Shown: piece after piece, positions 1 to 6,550 of the stretch | Layout of the letters: each line of letters begins with the position of its first letter | Position numbering within the stretch: position 1 is the first letter of the stretch | NCBI GenBank assembly: GCA_903885885.1 | Contig: CAISKJ010001022.1 | Location: 1 to 9,614 of the forward strand | Origin: an uncultured delta proteobacterium | Lineage (GTDB): Bacteria; Myxococcota_A; Polyangia; Polyangiales; Ga0077539 | Length of the DNA: 9,614 bases | Reading direction: 5' to 3' | Made by a program: the position numbers and the translations under genes | Notes under the pieces: generated by a model | Database searches by the model: none | What the model was told of the DNA's origin: nothing | The model's input: only the letters and a program-made list of their open reading frames with translations

Positions 1-441
1 CACCAGAAAGATGTTCTCGGGTTTGAGGTCGCGGTGCACGAGGCCCGCCCGGTGCGCCGCGGCGAGCGCGTGGCCCATCTGCCGAAAGATCTCGTCGACC
101 TCGGCGAGCGGCCGCGCGCGGTGCTTGTCGAGGTGCGCCGCGAGGTCCGTGCCCTTGAGAAACTCCATCACGAGCCACGGGGTGCCGGGCTCCTCGATGC
201 CCGCGGCCACCACGTCGACGATGTGGTCGCTCTCGATGCGGGCGGCGACGCGCGCCTCCTGCTCGAAGCGCTGACGAATCTTGGGGTCGCCCGCGAGCTG
301 CGCGTGGAGCACCTTGAGCGCGCGCGTCTTCGAGGTGCTGAGCTGCTCCACCACGTAGACAGCGCCCATGCCGCCCCGCGCGAGCGCTCGCACGACCTTG
401 AAATCGCGCGCGAAGATCGTACCCGGCTCCAGCGCGAGCAT
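1..441 (-). CDS. Hanks-type Ser/Thr protein kinase, N-terminal part (cut by left window edge)
   Basis: This is the first 147 codons of an open frame reading leftward from ATG at 441 with no stop before the edge. It encodes the ATP-binding lobe and the start of the catalytic loop of a eukaryotic-like Ser/Thr kinase, which phosphorylates protein Ser/Thr residues using ATP. Seen: a glycine-rich loop ARGGMGAVYV (residues 21-30), the ATP-anchoring lysine in ALKVL (K43), a candidate helix-C glutamate (E62), a hinge-like LVMEFL near residue 93, and the catalytic loop HRDLKPEN at 136-143 (positions 13-36) with D138 and N143 intact. DFG, the activation segment and any C-terminal sensor or membrane domain lie outside the window. 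The kinase domain begins about 10 residues from the start, so there is no N-terminal domain. It lies 26 nt after the SanA-like stop and may be co-transcribed. No strong Shine-Dalgarno is visible. An in-frame GTG a few codons upstream is an alternative start. Confidence 0.95.
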   Translation of the reverse strand, partial: MLALEPGTIFARDFKVVRALARGGMGAVYVVEQLSTSKTRALKVLHAQLAGDPKIRQRFEQEARVAARIESDHIVDVVAAGIEEPGTPWLVMEFLKGTDLAAHLDKHRARPLAEVDEIFRQMGHALAAAHRAGLVHRDLKPENIFLV

Positions 442-467
442 CGGGCGCGACCCTACCACCGTTCGCC

Positions 468-1115
468 CTACGGCTCGATCGGGATCGGCGGCCCCAGAAA
501 CCGCGGACCCCGACGCAGCACCCACGCGTCGACGACGGCCATCGCGCGCGCGCCCACCTCGCGGACGGCGAAGCGCGCTCGGCCCCGATAGCGCCGCCGG
601 TCGGCCACCGCGCCCACTGCGTCGAGGCCCGCGTGGCGCGCGAGAAAGAGCGAGCGCGCCATGTGAAAGCGCTGCGTGCACACCACCGCGTGGCGCACCT
701 GAAACACCCGCACCGCGCGCTCCATCGAGTCGAGGGTGCGAAAGCCCGCGTGGTCTCGCACCACGTGCTTCGGGTCGACGCCGCGCGCGAGGAGCCAGCG
801 CTGCATCACGGTCACCTCGTCGTAGCGGTTGGAGCCGTTGTCGCCCGTGACGAGGATGCGTCGCACGCGGCCCGCGCGGTACAGGTCGAGCGCCACCGCG
901 AGGCGGTCTTCGAGCACGTCGGAGGGCGTGCCGTCGCGCCACACGCGAGCCCCGAGCACGATCGCCACGGGCCTCGCCGGCACGGGCTCGCCGCGCTCGT
1001 ACACGCCGCGACCGCCGAGGGTGAGCACCACGGCGTTGGCCGCGACCACGAGGGCCACCGCGCCCGCAGCGAGCGCGCCCACCAGCCTCGCGAGGCGTCG
1101 TCGTCGGGGTGTCAT
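468..1115 (-). CDS. SanA/YdcF-like DUF218 membrane protein
   Basis: The 215-residue product belongs to the DUF218 (ElyC/SanA/YdcF) group. Enterobacterial SanA is a small inner-membrane protein linked to envelope permeability and vancomycin exclusion; the biochemical activity is not settled. Seen: a basic N-terminus MTPRRRRLAR, one hydrophobic segment at about residues 10-33, then a DUF218 domain from about 48 to 175. Its motifs are AIVLGARVWRDG (51-62), ILVTGDNGSNRYDE (87-100), a GFRTLDSMERA block (124-134) and TQRFHMARSLFLAR (147-160). The topology predicts a single anchor with the domain outside the cytoplasm. I chose ATG at 1115 because the basic, hydrophobic N-terminus begins there. An upstream in-frame ATG at 1181 would add 22 uncharacteristic residues and nearly close the gap to divergent miaA. 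Assignment to the family is firm; the SanA-like role is inferred. Confidence 0.85.
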   Translation of the reverse strand: MTPRRRRLARLVGALAAGAVALVVAANAVVLTLGGRGVYERGEPVPARPVAIVLGARVWRDGTPSDVLEDRLAVALDLYRAGRVRRILVTGDNGSNRYDEVTVMQRWLLARGVDPKHVVRDHAGFRTLDSMERAVRVFQVRHAVVCTQRFHMARSLFLARHAGLDAVGAVADRRRYRGRARFAVREVGARAMAVVDAWVLRRGPRFLGPPIPIEP

Positions 1116-1198
1116 CGAGGGTCGCTCGTGTCGCACACCCTCGCGTGCGTGTCGATTCCGTGCGATGTGCTCGCCCGCCACACGTGACGTCCCCGACG

Positions 1199-2161
1199 AT
1201 GGAAGCGAGCCCGCAACGCATTCTGGTGATCGCCGGCCCGACCGCGTCGGGCAAGACGGCGCGCGCCGTCGACCTCGCGCGGCGCCTCGGCGGCGAGCTC
1301 ATCGGCGCCGACTCGGTGCAGGTGTACCGCCGCCTCGACCTGGGCTCGGCGAAGCCCTCGCCCGAAGAGCTCCGCGGCGTCGCGCACCACCTCCTCGACG
1401 TGGTCGACCTCGACGCGCACTTCGACGCCGCGCTCTTCGCCGCGCACGCCGACCGGGCCATCGCCGACGTGCGCGCGCGGGGCAAGGTGCCCATCGTCGT
1501 GGGGGGCGCGGGGCTCTACCTCCGGGCCCTCATCCGCGGCCTCGCGCAGACCGTCCCCACCGACGCGGCGCTGCGGGCGACCCTCAACGCGCGCGCCGCG
1601 CAGGGCCCCGACGCGCTCGCGGCGATGCACCGCGAGCTCGGCCTCGTCGACCCGGAGTACGCCGCGAAGATCCACGTGAACGACCCCATTCGCATCGTGC
1701 GCGCGCTCGAGGTGTTCGCGCTCACGGGCGAGGCGCTCTCGTCGCATCACAAGCGCCACGCCGCCGAGGCGCCGCGCTACGAGGCGCTGTTCGTCGGCCT
1801 CGAGGTGCCGCGGCCTGTGCTCGGCGAGCGCATCGCCGCGCGCACCCGCGCGATGCTGGCGCGCGGGTGGGCCGACGAGGTGCGCGCGATCCTCGCAGAC
1901 GGCTACGCGCACGACCTCAAGGCACTCCGCAGCGTCGGGTACGCCGAGGTGGTGGCGCTCGTGCGCGGCGAGCTCGCGGGGGCCGCCCTCGAAGACACCA
2001 TCGTGCGGAGCACGCGCGAGTTCGCCAAACGCCAGCGCACCTGGTTTCGCGGCGAGGCGGGCGTCACGTGGATGGCCCCCGAGGCCCTCGAAACGCATGC
2101 TTTCGCGCGCGAAGCAGAATTCTTCCTCAAGGGAGAAGATTCTGCGACGCTCCCGCGTTGA
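1199..2161 (+). CDS. miaA: tRNA dimethylallyltransferase (MiaA)
   Basis: MiaA transfers the dimethylallyl group from DMAPP to N6 of A37 in tRNAs reading UNN codons, the first step toward ms2i6A, which stabilises codon-anticodon pairing. The 320-residue product has normal family length and all hallmark blocks: P-loop GPTASGKT (13-20), GADSVQVYRRLDLGSAKP (36-53; its Asp is the expected catalytic base), HHLLDVVD (63-70), VVGGAGLYLRAL (99-110), NDPIRIVRALEVF (163-175), SVGYAEVV and TREFAKRQRTWFRG. I start it at ATG 1199, twelve codons before the P-loop block, as is usual; an earlier ATG at 1109 would add 30 residues unlike the family and run into the divergent SanA-like gene. There is no clear Shine-Dalgarno before 1199. 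An imperfect inverted repeat lies in its last codons (2114-2145). In many bacteria miaA neighbours mutL or hfq; neither is here. Confidence 0.96.
   Translation: MEASPQRILVIAGPTASGKTARAVDLARRLGGELIGADSVQVYRRLDLGSAKPSPEELRGVAHHLLDVVDLDAHFDAALFAAHADRAIADVRARGKVPIVVGGAGLYLRALIRGLAQTVPTDAALRATLNARAAQGPDALAAMHRELGLVDPEYAAKIHVNDPIRIVRALEVFALTGEALSSHHKRHAAEAPRYEALFVGLEVPRPVLGERIAARTRAMLARGWADEVRAILADGYAHDLKALRSVGYAEVVALVRGELAGAALEDTIVRSTREFAKRQRTWFRGEAGVTWMAPEALETHAFAREAEFFLKGEDSATLPR
2114..2145 (+). repeat. Imperfect inverted repeat in the 3' end of miaA
   Basis: GCAGAAT (2114-2120) pairs with ATTCTGC (2139-2145). After a bulged T, CTTC (2122-2125) pairs with GAAG (2135-2138), leaving a 9-nt loop. 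It is AT-richer than its surroundings and sits 13 nt before the stop codon. No T-run follows, so it is not a classical intrinsic terminator. It may be an mRNA 3'-end structure or simply a by-product of coding. Confidence 0.4.
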
Positions 2162-2227
2162 CGAGTGCGCGGCGAAGCCATAGACATGGCCGCGGCAGCG
2201 AATCAAAGGGCGCGGTGCAACTAGCCA

Positions 2228-2255
2228 TTGCGATCGTGTTCGAGATCCGTACAAT
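2228..2255 (+). promoter_or_regulatory. Sigma-70-like promoter for the exported protein at 2282
   Basis: TTGCGA (2228-2233) and TACAAT (2250-2255) are separated by 16 nt. The -10 differs from TATAAT at one base, and the -35 keeps the TTG core. The predicted transcription start is about 2262, giving a leader of about 20 nt before the ATG at 2282. It lies in a locally AT-richer 120-nt gap between miaA and the next gene, where a promoter is expected. Based on sequence match only. Confidence 0.45.
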
Positions 2256-2281
2256 CGCGCCCGACGGGACCCTAAAGAGGC

Positions 2282-2761
2282 ATGCGTTCGTTCACCCTCA
2301 GCGTGTTGGCCGCCTTCGCCGTGTTCTTCACGGCGCTGAGCGCGCACGCGCAGGGCATGGGCCGCTGCCTCAACCGCCCGATGGTCGCGATGTCGGCGTC
2401 TACCTTCTCGCGCGAGCTCGCGGGTGAGGCCAAAACGCCCGCAAAAGACTCGTCGTTCATGGCCTCTCGTATGGTCGAAAGCCTGCGTGTCGCCCGCGAG
2501 GTCTACGCCGCGCGGCCGATGTCGGGTCAGTCGCGCGCGCCCATCGTGTGCGTCGACCCGAACACGCCGGGCTGTCAGATCGAGGTGCCCGACGCGCCCC
2601 ATCACCACACCTTCGGCGCCCTTGTGTGGGACGCCGCGCGCGCGGTGAAGCTCTTCGAAGGCATCCCCCCCGCCGATTGCACGGCCTGCGTCGACACCGC
2701 CTACGTTGCGGGTCCGCGCGATGGGCACGCGCCTTCGTCGTGGCGCCCTCCCTCAGTCTGA
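2282..2761 (+). CDS. Exported cysteine-containing protein of unknown family
   Basis: I do not recognise the family. The 159-residue product begins with a clear Sec signal peptide: basic MRSF, a hydrophobic core to about residue 20, and an AHA-Q cleavage site after residue 23. The mature part of about 136 residues has five cysteines (C29, C90, C98, C133, C136), a CTAC motif at 133-136, a HHH run at 107-109 and no transmembrane segment. An extracytoplasmic protein with one or two disulfides is plausible. ATG at 2282 is the earliest possible start because an in-frame TAA lies three codons upstream. The purine run AAAGAGG ends only 1 nt before the ATG, too close for a normal Shine-Dalgarno, so initiation is atypical or near-leaderless. 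It has its own promoter candidate and is followed by a hairpin-rich gap. The Pro-rich C-terminus has no recognisable domain. The signal peptide and codon bias support a real gene. Confidence 0.75.
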   Translation: MRSFTLSVLAAFAVFFTALSAHAQGMGRCLNRPMVAMSASTFSRELAGEAKTPAKDSSFMASRMVESLRVAREVYAARPMSGQSRAPIVCVDPNTPGCQIEVPDAPHHHTFGALVWDAARAVKLFEGIPPADCTACVDTAYVAGPRDGHAPSSWRPPSV

Positions 2762-3070
2762 TCGCTGCGTAGCTGCGGGAGCTTCGCGCCCTCTCTCTTC
2801 GGAGCAGAGTGCGCGCTTCGGGCTCTCGCACACGCAGCGCGTCGCTGTGTCGCACGCGCTCGGGCGCGGCGTCTTTTGGGTGCCTCTCCACACTCGTGTG
2901 GCGAGAGAGGCCATCAAAAGAAGCGCTGTCCCAGGAGCGCTCGCCGACGCCGCGGCTCCATCGCTACAACGCTGTCTCTCGCCGTACGTGGGCCACACCG
3001 GGCAATGGTGCTCCGGGGCCTTACAACAAGGCGCTTTCAAGGAACGCAGAGAAAAGGAACGGAGTGAAAA
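2762..3070. other. Gene-free 309-nt stretch with several hairpins
   Basis: No frame here looks coding: short open frames overlap in several phases, none with a ribosome site or recognisable protein. Seen are hairpins at 2791-2809 (seven pairs, one bulge, CTTCGG-type loop), 2852-2870 (followed by a short T-run), 2883-2910 (CCTCTC-type arms) and 2922-2941 (AGCGCT arms, 8-nt loop). The last 40 nt are purine-rich, with AAGGAACG occurring twice (3039-3046 and 3054-3061), and end in the ribosome site of the next gene. It probably holds the 3' end of the upstream transcript and the promoter and leader of the downstream gene. I see no convincing -35/-10 pair in it. Confidence 0.6.
2852..2877 (+). terminator. 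Candidate intrinsic terminator after the exported protein gene
   Basis: A stem of seven GC pairs with one bulged A (2852-2859 with 2864-2870) and a four-base TCGG loop is followed by GTCTTTT (2871-2877). It lies 90 nt after the stop at 2761. The T-run is short, and GC hairpins are common by chance at this composition. Confidence 0.35.
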
Positions 3071-5086
3071 GTGAGTAAAGGCGCAGCAGCCATCTCAATC
3101 ATCATGGCGCTCGTGCTCGGCTTCGTGGTGGGCAACATCACGGGGTCGAAGACGCCCGCCGAGCCCGGCAGCGATGTCGCGGCGGAGCCTGGTTCGAACG
3201 CGCCGGGCGGGCCCATGGCCGACGCCGAGCGCCTCCCGGTGGGCAACTCGCCCGTGCTCGGTCCGGCCAACGCGCTCGCGACGGTCGTGATCTTCTCGGA
3301 CTACCAGTGCCCCTTCTGCTCGCGCGTGGAAGAGACGCTCCAGCGTCTTCGCCGCGAGTACCCCAACGACGTGCGCTTCGTGTGGAAGGACAACCCCCTC
3401 CCCTTCCACGACAAGGCGACGCCGGCCGCAGAGGCCGCGCGTGAGGCCTTCGCGCAGGGCGGCAACACCAAGTTCTGGGCGATGCACGACCTGCTCTTCC
3501 AGAACCAGCAGCACCTCGACCGCGCCGACCTCGAGCGCTACGCGACGCAGCTCGGCCTCAACATGACGCGCTTCCGCGCGGCCCTCGACGGCCACACGCA
3601 CAACGCCGTCATCGAGCGTGACAAGACGCTCGCCACGGCCGTGAGCGCCCAGGGCACGCCGAACTTCTTCATCAACGGCACGAACCTCGTGGGCGCCCAG
3701 CCCTACGAGAAGTTCAAGGAGCTCGTCGACGCCGTGCTCGCCCGCGCGCGCACGATCCAGCCCCGCAGCCAGGTCTACGCCCAGATGGTGCGTGACCCGA
3801 TCACGGCCCCCGGCGCCGCGCCGACGCCGCCCTCGCAGCCCCAGGCCCCCCAGCGCCAGGAAGACCCCAACGCCGTCTACCGCGTGCCCGTGGGCACCTC
3901 GCCGGTGCAGGGTCCCGCCAACGCGCTCGTGACCGTGGTGGTCTTCTCGGACTTCCAGTGCCCCTTCTGCTCGCGCGTCGAGACCACGCTGCACAACCTC
4001 CGCACGCGCTACGGCAACGACATCCGCTTCGTGTGGAAGAACGAGCCCCTCCCCTTCCACGACAAGGCTCGCCCCGCGGCGCAGCTCGCGATGGAAGCCT
4101 ACGCGCAGGGCGGCGCCGCCAAGTTCTGGGCCGCGCACGACCTCATGTTCGAGAACCAGCAGCACCTCGACCGCGCCGACCTCGACCGGTACGCGACGCA
4201 GCTCGGGCTCAACATGGCCCGCTACAACGCCGCGATGACCGGCAACACCCACGACGCCGAGATCAACGCCGACCACGCGCTCGCCCAGCAGGTCGAGGCC
4301 AACGGCACGCCCCACTTCTTCATCAACGGCCGCCGCCTCGTGGGCGCGCAGCCCGAAGACGCCTTCGTTCGCATCATCGATGAGGTCAAGACCAAGGCCG
4401 AAGAGATGATCCGCACGGTGCCCGGCACCACGCGCGCGAACGTGTACGAGCGCACCATCGCCAACGGCGCCACCGGCACCGTGTACCTCCCCGGCGGCGC
4501 CGCCCCGGCCCCCGCCGCGCAGAACGACCAGCCCGACGAGAACCGCGTGTACACGGTTCGCCCGAACCCCCGCGCGCCCTTCTTCGGCGGCGCCAACGCG
4601 CGCGTCGTGATCGAGCACTTCTCGGACTACCAGTGCCCCTTCTGCTCGCGCGTCGGCCCCCAGGTGGCGCAGATCCGCGAGCGCTACGGCGACCGCGTGA
4701 AGTTCGTCTGGCGCGACTACCCCCTCCCCTTCCACAACAACGCGATGCTCGCCGCCGAGGCCGCCCAGGAGGCGTTCGCGCAGCGTGGCAACGCGGGCTT
4801 CTGGCGCTTCCACGATGCGCTCTTCGAGAACCAGCAGCACATCGAGCGCGCCGACCTCGAGACCCTCGCCACCACGCAGGGCCTCGACATGACGCGCTTC
4901 CGCGCGGCGCTCGACAACCACACGCACCAGGCCCGCATCCGCGACGACATGGCCGCGGCCGACGCGACCGGCGCCCAGATCGGCACGCCCGCGTTCTTCA
5001 TCGCCGGCAAGTTCGTCGCCGGTGCGCTCCCCTTCGAGGAGTTTCAGCGCCGCATCGACGCCGCCCTCGCGGCGCCCGCGCACTGA
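3071..5086 (+). CDS. Membrane-anchored protein with three tandem DsbA-like thioredoxin domains
   Basis: The 671-residue product starts at GTG 3071 with GGAG 6 nt upstream. Residues 5-22 form a hydrophobic segment after K3, probably an uncleaved signal anchor (no lipobox), placing the rest in the periplasm. Three DsbA/BdbD-like (Thioredoxin_4) domains follow at about 56-225, 273-445 and 500-668. Each has FSD-x-QCPFCSRV with redox cysteines (C80/C83, C297/C300, C522/C525), a VWK/R...PLPFH block, an ENQQH/QNQQH block and a cis-proline loop GTP (P197, P414, P640). Pro/Gln/Ala-rich linkers separate them. Domains 1 and 2 align without gaps, offset 217 residues, with about 114 of 165 positions identical by hand count; domain 3 is more diverged. 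DsbA-type proteins normally have one such domain of about 180-220 residues and exchange disulfides in exported proteins. Whether this one oxidises, reduces or isomerises is unknown. It stands alone, after a hairpin-rich leader and before two hairpins. Confidence 0.95.
   Translation: MSKGAAAISIIMALVLGFVVGNITGSKTPAEPGSDVAAEPGSNAPGGPMADAERLPVGNSPVLGPANALATVVIFSDYQCPFCSRVEETLQRLRREYPNDVRFVWKDNPLPFHDKATPAAEAAREAFAQGGNTKFWAMHDLLFQNQQHLDRADLERYATQLGLNMTRFRAALDGHTHNAVIERDKTLATAVSAQGTPNFFINGTNLVGAQPYEKFKELVDAVLARARTIQPRSQVYAQMVRDPITAPGAAPTPPSQPQAPQRQEDPNAVYRVPVGTSPVQGPANALVTVVVFSDFQCPFCSRVETTLHNLRTRYGNDIRFVWKNEPLPFHDKARPAAQLAMEAYAQGGAAKFWAAHDLMFENQQHLDRADLDRYATQLGLNMARYNAAMTGNTHDAEINADHALAQQVEANGTPHFFINGRRLVGAQPEDAFVRIIDEVKTKAEEMIRTVPGTTRANVYERTIANGATGTVYLPGGAAPAPAAQNDQPDENRVYTVRPNPRAPFFGGANARVVIEHFSDYQCPFCSRVGPQVAQIRERYGDRVKFVWRDYPLPFHNNAMLAAEAAQEAFAQRGNAGFWRFHDALFENQQHIERADLETLATTQGLDMTRFRAALDNHTHQARIRDDMAAADATGAQIGTPAFFIAGKFVAGALPFEEFQRRIDAALAAPAH
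3224..3745 (+). repeat. DsbA-like unit 1 of a tandem intragenic duplication
   Basis: This region encodes residues about 52-225 of the triple-domain protein. It is the counterpart of the unit at about 3875-4405, shifted by 651 nt (217 codons). The two share long nearly identical DNA stretches around the CPFC codons (near 3305 and 3956) and around the QQHLDRADL codons (near 3508 and 4159). A third, more diverged unit lies at about 4568-5074. The pattern fits one older and one more recent in-frame duplication. Confidence 0.8.
3875..4405 (+). repeat. DsbA-like unit 2 of the tandem intragenic duplication
   Basis: This region encodes residues about 269-445. By eye it is closest to unit 1, with no gap between the CPFC motif and the cis-proline loop (117 residues apart in both units). 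The active-site CPFC and GTP loop are intact, so it is not a decayed copy. Confidence 0.8.
4568..5074 (+). repeat. DsbA-like unit 3, the most diverged copy
   Basis: This region encodes residues about 500-668. It keeps SDYQCPFCSRV and GTPAFF, but replaces HDKA with HNNA after PLPF and ends the cis-proline strand as FFIAG rather than FFING. The CPFC-to-cis-proline spacing is one residue longer than in units 1 and 2. The divergence suggests an older split or a different client. Confidence 0.75.
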
Positions 5087-5141
5087 GCTTCTGACCGCTC
5101 CGCCTCCCCCCGCTCTCCCTCCCATCCCAGCTCGCGCAACA

Positions 5142-5165
5142 CTCCCGGCGTAACGTCGCCGGGAG
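5142..5165 (+). terminator. Nine-pair GC hairpin after the triple-DsbA gene
   Basis: CTCCCGGCG (5142-5150) pairs perfectly with CGCCGGGAG (5157-5165) around the loop TAACGT. It lies 55 nt after the stop at 5086. There is no downstream T-run, so it may be a GC-type or Rho-assisted transcript end, or a 3'-end stabiliser. Confidence 0.5.
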
Positions 5166-5168
5166 GAC

Positions 5169-5192
5169 GCCTCGCGCCGTCTCGCGCGAGGC
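5169..5192 (+). repeat. Second hairpin, 3 nt after the first
   Basis: GCCTCGCG (5169-5176) pairs with CGCGAGGC (5185-5192), eight perfect pairs with an 8-nt loop. It is followed by AAACA rather than Ts. With the preceding hairpin it makes a tandem pair between the triple-DsbA gene and ybjN, probably a transcript 3' end. Confidence 0.45.
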
Positions 5193-5218
5193 AAACAGCA
5201 CTCTCCCCGACGGCGGCG

Positions 5219-5244
5219 GGAACTGCTAGCCTCCGCGCCGCGTT
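5219..5244 (+). promoter_or_regulatory. Candidate ECF-type promoter upstream of ybjN-pspA
   Basis: GGAAC (5219-5223, extended to GGGAAC at 5218) is followed by 17 nt and then CGTT (5241-5244). ECF sigma factors usually recognise an AAC-containing -35 and a CGT-containing -10 at 16-18 nt spacing. The start would be about 5250, just upstream of the ATG at 5263. The same AACTGC-N14-CGT pattern occurs upstream of the ECF sigma gene in this window. Sequence match only. Confidence 0.35.
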
Positions 5245-5257
5245 GCAGAGCGCGGAG
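5231..5257 (+). promoter_or_regulatory. Hairpin covering the ybjN Shine-Dalgarno
   Basis: CTCCGCGC (5231-5238) pairs perfectly with GCGCGGAG (5250-5257) around an 11-nt loop. The right arm contains GGAG (5254-5257), the ribosome site 5 nt before the ATG at 5263. If the transcript begins upstream of 5231, the site would be masked. It conflicts with the ECF promoter candidate, whose start near 5250 would omit the left arm. Confidence 0.35.
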
Positions 5258-5262
5258 TCACG

Positions 5263-5658
5263 ATGCGAACGATCGACGACGTAGAGCAGTTTCTCAAAGA
5301 GAGCGGGATCTCGTACCAGGACATCGGCGACGGTCTCTTCATCGTGACCGACCACGAGTCGGGCGTGAGAAACCTCGCGATCAAGGTCGACAGCCCCGTG
5401 GTGATCTTTCGCATGCGCGTGGGCGACGCGCCCGCGCCGGGAGCCCCCAAGCGCGAGGCGCTCTTCGAAGAGCTCTTGCGGCTCAACGGTGGCGGGCTCC
5501 TGCACTCGGCCTTCTCGCTCCAAGACGATGGGATCTACCTGTCGGCGGCGCTGCCGCTCGACAACCTCGATCAGAACGAGCTCCAGGCCGTGGTCGAAGA
5601 CATGGGCCTCGCAGCCTCGCAGCACCTTCCGCGACTCGACCTCCACCTGGCCAGCTGA
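5263..5658 (+). CDS. YbjN-domain protein (type III secretion chaperone-like fold)
   Basis: The 131-residue acidic cytoplasmic protein has no signal peptide or membrane segment and resembles the YbjN family, which shares the alpha/beta fold of CesT-type secretion chaperones. Seen: an N-terminal helix (IDDVEQFLKESG), strands around GLFIVTDHES and LAIKVDSPVVIFRMRVGD (39-56), a helix KREALFEELLRLNG, a strand pair HSAFSLQDDGIYLSAALPL, and a C-terminal helix LDQNELQAVVEDMG. No catalytic residues are apparent; the fold suggests protein binding. The start has GGAG at 5254-5257, spaced 5 nt. The stop is 21 nt before pspA, so the two are almost certainly co-transcribed. A YbjN-like protein directly upstream of PspA suggests an adaptor or partner in membrane-stress protection, but this is inference from context. 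No gene symbol is assigned because orthology to E. coli ybjN is not shown. Confidence 0.8.
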   Translation: MRTIDDVEQFLKESGISYQDIGDGLFIVTDHESGVRNLAIKVDSPVVIFRMRVGDAPAPGAPKREALFEELLRLNGGGLLHSAFSLQDDGIYLSAALPLDNLDQNELQAVVEDMGLAASQHLPRLDLHLAS

Positions 5659-5679
5659 AGAGGAAAGCGCAGCCTACCC

Positions 5680-6501
<822 letters not shown>

Positions 6502-6550
6502 CCCCTCCGAAGCGTTGACGGGACGCGCGCCACGCGTTACCCGTCGCGAC

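Noticed and set aside
829..2427. A 532-codon plus-strand frame across the SanA-like gene and miaA
   Set aside because: It is an Arg/Ala-rich out-of-phase shadow of miaA, which has every family motif in the other frame.
1112..2728. A 538-codon minus-strand frame opposite miaA and the exported protein
   Set aside because: It lies antisense to miaA and the signal-peptide gene, has low-complexity His/Arg/Glu/Gly composition and no recognisable domain.
3039..3061. AAGGAACG twice before the triple-DsbA start as a possible ECF -35
   Set aside because: No CGT-type -10 lies at 16-18 nt from either copy, and both are too close to the start codon. They probably belong to the purine-rich leader.
2706..3074. 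Overlapping short plus-strand frames in the gap before the triple-DsbA gene
   Set aside because: Several frames are open at once, with no ribosome site, no domain and no consistent codon pattern. One overlaps the end of the exported protein gene. They are better read as non-coding.
3095..5194. A 699-codon open frame on the minus strand opposite the triple-DsbA gene
   Set aside because: It is antisense to a clearly recognised protein. Its Val/Gly/Arg/Glu/Leu-rich product has no motif, and long antisense frames are expected at this GC content.
5269..5291. A third AACTGC-N14-CGT match on the minus strand inside ybjN
   Set aside because: It lies within coding sequence, where GCAGTT comes from a Gln-Phe codon pair, and points away from any minus-strand gene start. 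I count it as chance, and it lowers the weight of the two intergenic matches.
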